Of a stretch of 61,070 bases of DNA, positions 56,519 through 61,070 are shown one piece after another. The notes beneath the pieces were generated by a model. The model worked only from the letters and a program-made list of their open reading frames with translations, had not been told where the DNA came from and made no database searches. Numbering within the stretch: the first letter of the stretch is position 1; every line of letters begins with the position of its first letter. The DNA comes from an uncultured Sphingomonadales bacterium. GTDB lineage: Bacteria; Pseudomonadota; Alphaproteobacteria; Sphingomonadales; Sphingomonadaceae. Both the position numbers and the translations under genes were made by a program. The stretch lies in assembly GCA_903821605.1 (NCBI GenBank), contig CAIJLZ010000018.1:77681-138750 (forward strand), written 5' to 3'.

Positions 56519-57397
56519 ATGAACGAATTCAACACGCTGATGCATGACGGGAAGCAGTTGGTCGCGGGGGTGAAACTGCCCGATTGGATTCACGATCTTG
56601 AAGCCCGCAGCTATCGTCCGAAGCTGCGCTTTCGCACGGTCTGGATTTCAGACATTCATTTGGGCACGACCGGCTGCAATGCGGTGATGCTCAATGACTT
56701 TCTCTCGTCGATTGAATGCCAAACATTATATCTTGTCGGCGATATCATTGATGGATGGCGATTGAAGCGCGGCTGGTATTGGCCGGCAAGCCATAATGAA
56801 GTGGTGCGGCGCGTGCTGAAACTGGCACGCAAGGGGACGCGGGTCGTCTTCATCCCCGGCAACCATGACGAAATGCTGCGCGACTATGTCGGCATGACCT
56901 TTGGCGGCGTCGAACTGGTGGAGGAGGCGATTCACGAGACGGCGGATGGGCGGCATTTGCTTGTCACCCATGGCGACATGTTTGACGGGGTGGTGCTTTA
57001 TGCCCGCTGGCTCGCCTTTCTGGGGGACCAAGCCTATACGCTGTTGCTGAAGTGCAATCAGGGCTTCAATGCCATCCGGCGTCGGTTGAAAATGCCTTAT
57101 TGGTCGCTGTCCTCGCATCTCAAGAAGCGGGTCAAGAATGCGGTCCAATATATCTGGGCCTTTGAGGATGCCGTTGCACGCGAGGCGGAGCATCGCCAAG
57201 TGGATGGTGTCGTCTGCGGCCATATCCACAGCGCCGAAACCCGCGAATTTGGCGCGATCACTTATTATAATGACGGCGATTGGGTCGAAAGTTGCACCGC
57301 GCTGATCGAGGATTTCGAGGGCCATTTGTCGATTCTCGATTGGCCAAGCCATGTTCGCGAACATGGCTATCGTCATGCACAGGAAGCGGTCGCATGA
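56519..57397 (+). CDS. Calcineurin-like metallophosphoesterase, LpxH-like; candidate phospholipase C PlcP
   Basis: A 292-residue metallophosphoesterase. The di-metal motifs are WISDIHLG near 50-57, LVGDIIDGWRLKRG, FIPGNHDEMLRD, LLVTHGDMFDG and VVCGHIHSAE. Automated labels usually say UDP-2,3-diacylglucosamine diphosphatase (LpxH). The context argues for PlcP: it is coupled by ATGA to a GT4 glycosyltransferase and preceded by Pho-box-like repeats. In Sinorhizobium, PlcP is a phosphate-starvation phospholipase C that frees diacylglycerol from membrane phospholipids. The ATG at 56519 follows GAGGGG closely. Confidence 0.85.
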   Translation: MNEFNTLMHDGKQLVAGVKLPDWIHDLEARSYRPKLRFRTVWISDIHLGTTGCNAVMLNDFLSSIECQTLYLVGDIIDGWRLKRGWYWPASHNEVVRRVLKLARKGTRVVFIPGNHDEMLRDYVGMTFGGVELVEEAIHETADGRHLLVTHGDMFDGVVLYARWLAFLGDQAYTLLLKCNQGFNAIRRRLKMPYWSLSSHLKKRVKNAVQYIWAFEDAVAREAEHRQVDGVVCGHIHSAETREFGAITYYNDGDWVESCTALIEDFEGHLSILDWPSHVREHGYRHAQEAVA

Positions 57398-58452
57398 AGA
57401 TCGCGCTCGCGACCGATGCATGGGCGCCGCAGGTCAATGGCGTGGTGCGCACGCTGACGGAAACGGTGGCCCGGGTGCGTCAGCGGGGTGATGAGGTGAT
57501 TGTGATCTCGCCGGACCAATTTTTCACCGCGAAACTGCCGGGCTATAGCGAAATCCGGCTTGCGCTTGCGCCTCGTTTCGGCGTGTGGCGGCGGTTGGAT
57601 GCGGCGCGGCCAGACATCGTCCATATCGCGACCGAAGGCCCAATCGGGTGGAGCGCGCGGCGGTGGTGCTTGGATCGCGGCGTGCCCTTCACCTCGGCAT
57701 TTCACACCCGCTTTCCGGATTATGCGGCGGTACGGACCGGCATTGCCGCCGAGCGTTTCTGGCCGTTGATGCGCCGCTTCCATCAGCCTTCGCGGGCGGT
57801 GTTGGCGGCCACCGCCAGCCTGATCGACGAATTGGCGGGGCGGGGTATCCCGCATAGCCGCCTATGGTCGCGCGGGATTGACCTGAGCCTGTTCCGCCCC
57901 GCCTGTCCGCCACATCCGCTGTTGGCGCGCTTACCTCGTCCGATCCTGTTGTCGGTCGGTCGGGTCGCGATCGAGAAGAATATCGAGGCCTTTCTCGACT
58001 GCGAGACGCCGGGAACCAAGGTTGTCGTCGGCGATGGTCCGGCCTTGGCCGCGCTCAAGAAGCGCTATCCGCAGGCTGTCTTCACTGGCGGGATGCGGGG
58101 TGAGGAACTGGCGAGCGCTTATGCGGCGGCCGATGTGTTCGTGTTTCCAAGCCGGACGGATACGTTCGGACTGGTGATGATCGAGGCACTGGCGTGCGGC
58201 GTGCCGGTGGCGGGCTATCCGGTGCCGGGGCCACTTGATGTGGTCGGGCGCGCAGGGTTGGGGCCGCTGGGGACGCTGGCACGGCCGATCGGAGCGGTTG
58301 ATGAAGAGCTTGCACAGGCGATTGAACGCGCGCTGCGGGTGCAGCGGGCAGATGCCGCCGCTTATGGCTGCAGCTTCGATTGGGAGCGCAGCACCGACCA
58401 ATTTGTTGCCGCTTTGGAACAGGCGGTGGAGCAATGTCCCGCTGCCGCCTGA
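57394..58452 (+). CDS. GT4-family glycosyltransferase; candidate diacylglycerol glycosyltransferase (Agt-like)
   Basis: A 352-residue GT-B enzyme. MKIALATDAWAPQVNGVVRTL is the typical start of the mannosyl/glucosyl-diacylglycerol transferase group, ILLSVGRVAIEKNIEAFL marks the second domain, and the donor-sugar site is FPSRTDTFGLVMIEALACG with the EX7E glutamates. The start at 57394 overlaps the phosphoesterase stop. In Agrobacterium and Mesorhizobium an Agt glycosyltransferase beside PlcP makes glucosyl- and glucuronosyl-diacylglycerol when phosphate is short; the same role is inferred. Confidence 0.85.
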   Translation: MKIALATDAWAPQVNGVVRTLTETVARVRQRGDEVIVISPDQFFTAKLPGYSEIRLALAPRFGVWRRLDAARPDIVHIATEGPIGWSARRWCLDRGVPFTSAFHTRFPDYAAVRTGIAAERFWPLMRRFHQPSRAVLAATASLIDELAGRGIPHSRLWSRGIDLSLFRPACPPHPLLARLPRPILLSVGRVAIEKNIEAFLDCETPGTKVVVGDGPALAALKKRYPQAVFTGGMRGEELASAYAAADVFVFPSRTDTFGLVMIEALACGVPVAGYPVPGPLDVVGRAGLGPLGTLARPIGAVDEELAQAIERALRVQRADAAAYGCSFDWERSTDQFVAALEQAVEQCPAAA

Positions 58453-58463
58453 GGTGGTCAGTC

Positions 58464-58478
58464 GGGGCTTGCCCCTTT
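58464..58478 (+). terminator. Weak hairpin after the glycosyltransferase gene
   Basis: GGGG-CTTG-CCCC (58464-58475) is followed by TTT. It is short and may be only a partial terminator. Confidence 0.35.
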
Positions 58479-58510
58479 GTTGCGGGTGAAATTGCGGTAT
58501 AGCCAACCGC

Positions 58511-58771
58511 ATGGCGAAGAAGAAAATATACCTCACGGCTGTATTGCCGGATGGCTATGTCAAAAAAATCGGCCCCACCTCGGTCGCCTTCACCCATTAT
58601 TGGCGGATTGTCGCGGTGCTTGGCAACGGTAAGACCGAGGTATTCTGGGGCCATAGCAAATCCCTGGCCGAAGCCCGCAAGAAGAAGGTCGCTGCCGCTG
58701 ATGCGTCTACCGTGCGCGGGTGGGCGTCATATGGCTTCGATATCGTCGAACTGGAGCAGAGCGACAACTGA
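58511..58771 (+). CDS. Hypothetical protein, 86 residues
   Basis: I do not recognise a family. The product is basic at both start (MAKKKIYLTAVLPDGYVKKIG) and middle (EARKKKVAAADAS), has several aromatic residues (YWRIVAV, VFWGHS, WASYGFDIVEL) and no signal or membrane segment. Predicted strands and a helix suggest a small folded cytosolic domain. It follows the glycosyltransferase by 58 bases and may have its own promoter. Confidence 0.6.
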   Translation: MAKKKIYLTAVLPDGYVKKIGPTSVAFTHYWRIVAVLGNGKTEVFWGHSKSLAEARKKKVAAADASTVRGWASYGFDIVELEQSDN

Positions 58772-58778
58772 GGGCGCC

Positions 58779-58886
58779 TTATCGGCGATAGATCGGGAGT
58801 TCCCATTCCGCGAAGATCGCCCCGCCGTGCAGCAAGATGCCTGCAACGGTCGCCGCGATGATTGCGGGAAGCAGGGGATTAGCCAT
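58779..58886 (-). CDS. Possible 35-residue small membrane protein
   Basis: A minus-strand frame starting MANPLLPAIIAATVAG, with one hydrophobic helix of about 20 residues and a charged end (EWELPIYRR). The layout is that of small single-pass membrane proteins, but no ribosome-binding site is visible before the ATG. It lies downstream of the histidine kinase on the same strand. Confidence 0.4.
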   Translation of the reverse strand: MANPLLPAIIAATVAGILLHGGAIFAEWELPIYRR

Positions 58887-58960
58887 GGCTGGTCGATAAT
58901 GCTGAACCGGGTGATCGCCGATGCGCAAAAATGATGGCCGATTTTCAGGGGTGCGTCCGC

Positions 58961-61070
58961 CTAAGAGACTGACGCGAGTGCCGCTGCGAGTTCGGTCTGG
59001 GTGAATGGCTTGGTGAGGAAGGCGAAGAAGCCGGCATCGTCATAAAGATGGCGCCGCGATGGGTCTGCGTCTGCGGTCAGGGCGATGACCGGCAGGGACG
59101 CCATGGGTTCGGGCAAGGCCTTGATGAGTTTCATCGCTTCGATCCCACCCATTTCCGGCATGTGCATGTCCATCAGCACCGCATCGAAGTGCTCTCGCTC
59201 GACCGCCTCAATTGCGCTGCGACCATTGCTCACCGGATGAGGATCATGGCCCATCGCCAGCAAAAAGGCGATGAGGACATCTTGGACCAGCAGGTCATCT
59301 TCCACCACCAGCACTTTCAGGTTGCGCGACTGTCGATCCGCTTGGCTGGGGGGAAGGTCGTTGGACGGTTCGACCGCGCCCACGACGGGCAGGTCGAGTT
59401 CGAACCAGAAGATCGAACCACTGTCCCCATTGTTTGTGGCGCCGATTTGACCGCGCATACCCTCGATAATCCGCTTGCAGATCGAGAGACCAAGACCGGT
59501 TCCGCCAAAGCGGCGAGTGGTCGAAAAATGAGCCTGTGTAAACGGTTTGAACAGTTCGGGCAGCAATGCTGGCGAGATGCCGATGCCGGTATCTTGCACT
59601 TCGAAGCGCCACCGCGTCATGTCCGGGTTCGCCATTGTCGACATAGTGGCCAAAATCTTGATCTGACCATGATCCGTGAATTTGATCGCGTTGCCGATCA
59701 GGTTGCCGAGAACCTGTTGCAGGCGAACGGGATCGGTCGCGACCTGTGGATGATGATCAGTGAGGTCGCATGTTAACTCTAGGCCCTTGGCATTCGCTGC
59801 TACCGAGTAGGTGTCCACGACATCGCGGACTAGCCCATCGATATCGGTAGGGACTTCATTATAACTAAAATCGCTGTGGTTCAGCTTTGAAAAATCAAGA
59901 ATATCATTGATTGTATTGTTCAATATCAAAGATGATTTTTTCAAAATATCGATGTTTTTATAGACATTTTTCGAAGACTTATCTTTCGACATTAGATCGA
60001 TCGTGCCAAGCATCGCTGTCAATGGGGTGCGAATTTCATGACTCATCATCGCGAGAAAGTCGGATTTGATCCGCTGCGCCTTTTGTGCCTCTTGGAGTGC
60101 GTTTTCAGCGTCATGGATGGCCTGCATTTTTTCAAGGCGCGAGCGTGCAACCCGATCAATCAACTGGTTGAACTCGTTTTTGAGATCGCCCAGCTCAAAT
60201 TCAGTTGGCGTGTAGTCGACCTTGCTCAAGACGTCGGTTTTGCGCGCGCGGCGCATCTCCAGCTTGAATTTGGAAATGGGTGCTGTGATCCGCTTTCGGA
60301 CGACCATGCTGATGATGAGCGGTAGGATCGCGACGACCATAAAAATACTGACGGCGGCGGCTCGTTGGATGGAACGGGCGGTTGCAATCAGGTCACGGTC
60401 GATCCAATACTGCACCCACGCCACCGCCGCGCCATCGTGCGCGCTGACGGGCAGGGTGATCCGGGTGTTGGATTGATTAAATTGGATGCGTTTCGTTGTT
60501 GTCCCGTCTGGCCCTTGATCGACAATCCATTCGCCCTGCAACCGCATTTCGTTGGTAATGGTGTCTTTGGCCATGTGTCTGCCGATGACCAAAATCCCCT
60601 CGTCTCTGCCGGTTCCGTCGCTTTTGTGAACCGGTGCGGCGCCGATCAGCAGCAGGCGATTATCGATGCGCATGAATGCCGATAAAGGTCCTGTGTTGCG
60701 GACCTTTTGAACAAATTTTGGATCTGATAGATATTTTCGCCACAACGCAGAAAATTGAATATCTGTAACGTGCAGGCGTCGATCGAAATAATATCCTTCA
60801 GAAAATTTATTATCATATCTAATATAGAAAATGGCATCGACATTGAGATTTGTCATTGCGTAACTACTTAAATTTTCTTTCGAAAATTGACCGTTTTGAT
60901 TTATGAGAAAATTATAGCTCTCTGTCCAATTGGCCCAATCGCGCGTCTTGACAATCATATTGGTTTTTATGTTTTGCAAATCATATTCGGTGCGTTGAAC
61001 GCTGCGATTAACCTCTATTTCTTCGGCGTAATGGAGTCTATTATACACGATTGCTGAAATAGATATGAAT
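58961..61070 (-). CDS. Hybrid sensor histidine kinase/response regulator with CHASE4-like sensor (5' end missing)
   Basis: At least 702 residues; the frame stays open to the right edge, so the true start and first membrane helix lie outside. The visible part begins with a CHASE4-like periplasmic domain (RDWANWTESYNFL), then a membrane helix (AAVSIFMVVAILPLIISMVV), HAMP, the phosphoacceptor His in MMSHEIRTPLTAMLG, the ATPase (DTGIGISPALLPELF, FGGTGLGLSI) and a C-terminal receiver with DAVLMDMHMPEMGG and FLTKPF. Target and signal are unknown. The sensor half is much richer in A and T than the receiver. Confidence 0.92.
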   Translation of the reverse strand, partial: FISISAIVYNRLHYAEEIEVNRSVQRTEYDLQNIKTNMIVKTRDWANWTESYNFLINQNGQFSKENLSSYAMTNLNVDAIFYIRYDNKFSEGYYFDRRLHVTDIQFSALWRKYLSDPKFVQKVRNTGPLSAFMRIDNRLLLIGAAPVHKSDGTGRDEGILVIGRHMAKDTITNEMRLQGEWIVDQGPDGTTTKRIQFNQSNTRITLPVSAHDGAAVAWVQYWIDRDLIATARSIQRAAAVSIFMVVAILPLIISMVVRKRITAPISKFKLEMRRARKTDVLSKVDYTPTEFELGDLKNEFNQLIDRVARSRLEKMQAIHDAENALQEAQKAQRIKSDFLAMMSHEIRTPLTAMLGTIDLMSKDKSSKNVYKNIDILKKSSLILNNTINDILDFSKLNHSDFSYNEVPTDIDGLVRDVVDTYSVAANAKGLELTCDLTDHHPQVATDPVRLQQVLGNLIGNAIKFTDHGQIKILATMSTMANPDMTRWRFEVQDTGIGISPALLPELFKPFTQAHFSTTRRFGGTGLGLSICKRIIEGMRGQIGATNNGDSGSIFWFELDLPVVGAVEPSNDLPPSQADRQSRNLKVLVVEDDLLVQDVLIAFLLAMGHDPHPVSNGRSAIEAVEREHFDAVLMDMHMPEMGGIEAMKLIKALPEPMASLPVIALTADADPSRRHLYDDAGFFAFLTKPFTQTELAAALASVS

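Overview
The window reads as a piece of a GC-rich alphaproteobacterial chromosome, most likely from the order Sphingomonadales. The pointers are the SapC-family protein, DUF4402 pilin-like proteins with their own chaperone and usher, an ATP synthase F0 block (atpI-B-E-F'-F) separate from F1, and the standalone CpaF. No insertion sequence, prophage, integrase, CRISPR array or rRNA operon was seen. Genes are tightly packed, with many ATGA or TGATG stop/start overlaps and hairpin terminators between several convergent genes. The assignment to Sphingomonadales is inference from gene content; no database was searched.

Layout. 1-5053 (+): end of a LON-domain protein, then a chain of agmatine deiminase, alanine racemase, MlaE/MlaF lipid transporter subunits and glyoxalases I and II. 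5077-9505 (-): YdbH-like AsmA-family protein and an AmpG-like permease. 9562-12918 (+): pseudouridine synthase, rsmD and an Atm1-type ABC exporter. 13020-15500 (-): gyrB, then tRNA-Gly(TCC). 15802-21786 (-): chaperone-usher fimbrial locus with three DUF4402 proteins and a LuxR-type regulator. 22405-25525 (-): exported methyltransferase-like protein, CpaF ATPase and a secreted hypothetical protein. 25623-31367 (+): FAD-linked oxidase, SapC, cytochrome b561 and the F0 genes. 31475-41884: small membrane protein, TamA/TamB, DegP-type protease and HflC/HflK. 41955-47159: Mrp ATPase, CoA-binding protein, MetZ, ApaG, a short LysR regulator, YggS and a ThiE/TenI-like protein. 47211-53528: AhpF/AhpC, three glutathione transferase-like proteins, a LOG-like enzyme, a phosphoribosyltransferase and an ABM monooxygenase. 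53636-56358: Rieske oxygenase, SnoaL-like protein and TetR regulator. 56436-58452: metallophosphoesterase plus glycosyltransferase. The end holds two small proteins and a hybrid histidine kinase that runs off the right edge.

How the genes work together. Envelope maintenance is the main theme: MlaEF, YdbH and TamAB (lipid and outer membrane protein traffic), DegP and HflKC (protein quality control), the fimbrial locus, and the phosphoesterase/glycosyltransferase pair. A second theme is detoxification: glyoxalases I/II, AhpCF, GST-like proteins and the Rieske oxygenase locus.

The most interesting candidate is 56436-58452. A calcineurin-like phosphoesterase normally labelled LpxH-like is translationally coupled to a GT4 glycosyltransferase, and three exact CTGTCA(C/T) heptamers lie upstream. 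This resembles the phosphate-starvation lipid-remodelling pair PlcP/Agt under PhoB control. Other points of interest are five perfect 12-bp repeats and two dyads in front of the Rieske oxygenase, an orphan plus-strand terminator overlapping a 33-codon ORF at 23282-23383, palindromes between ahpC and a GST gene, and two small membrane-protein genes.
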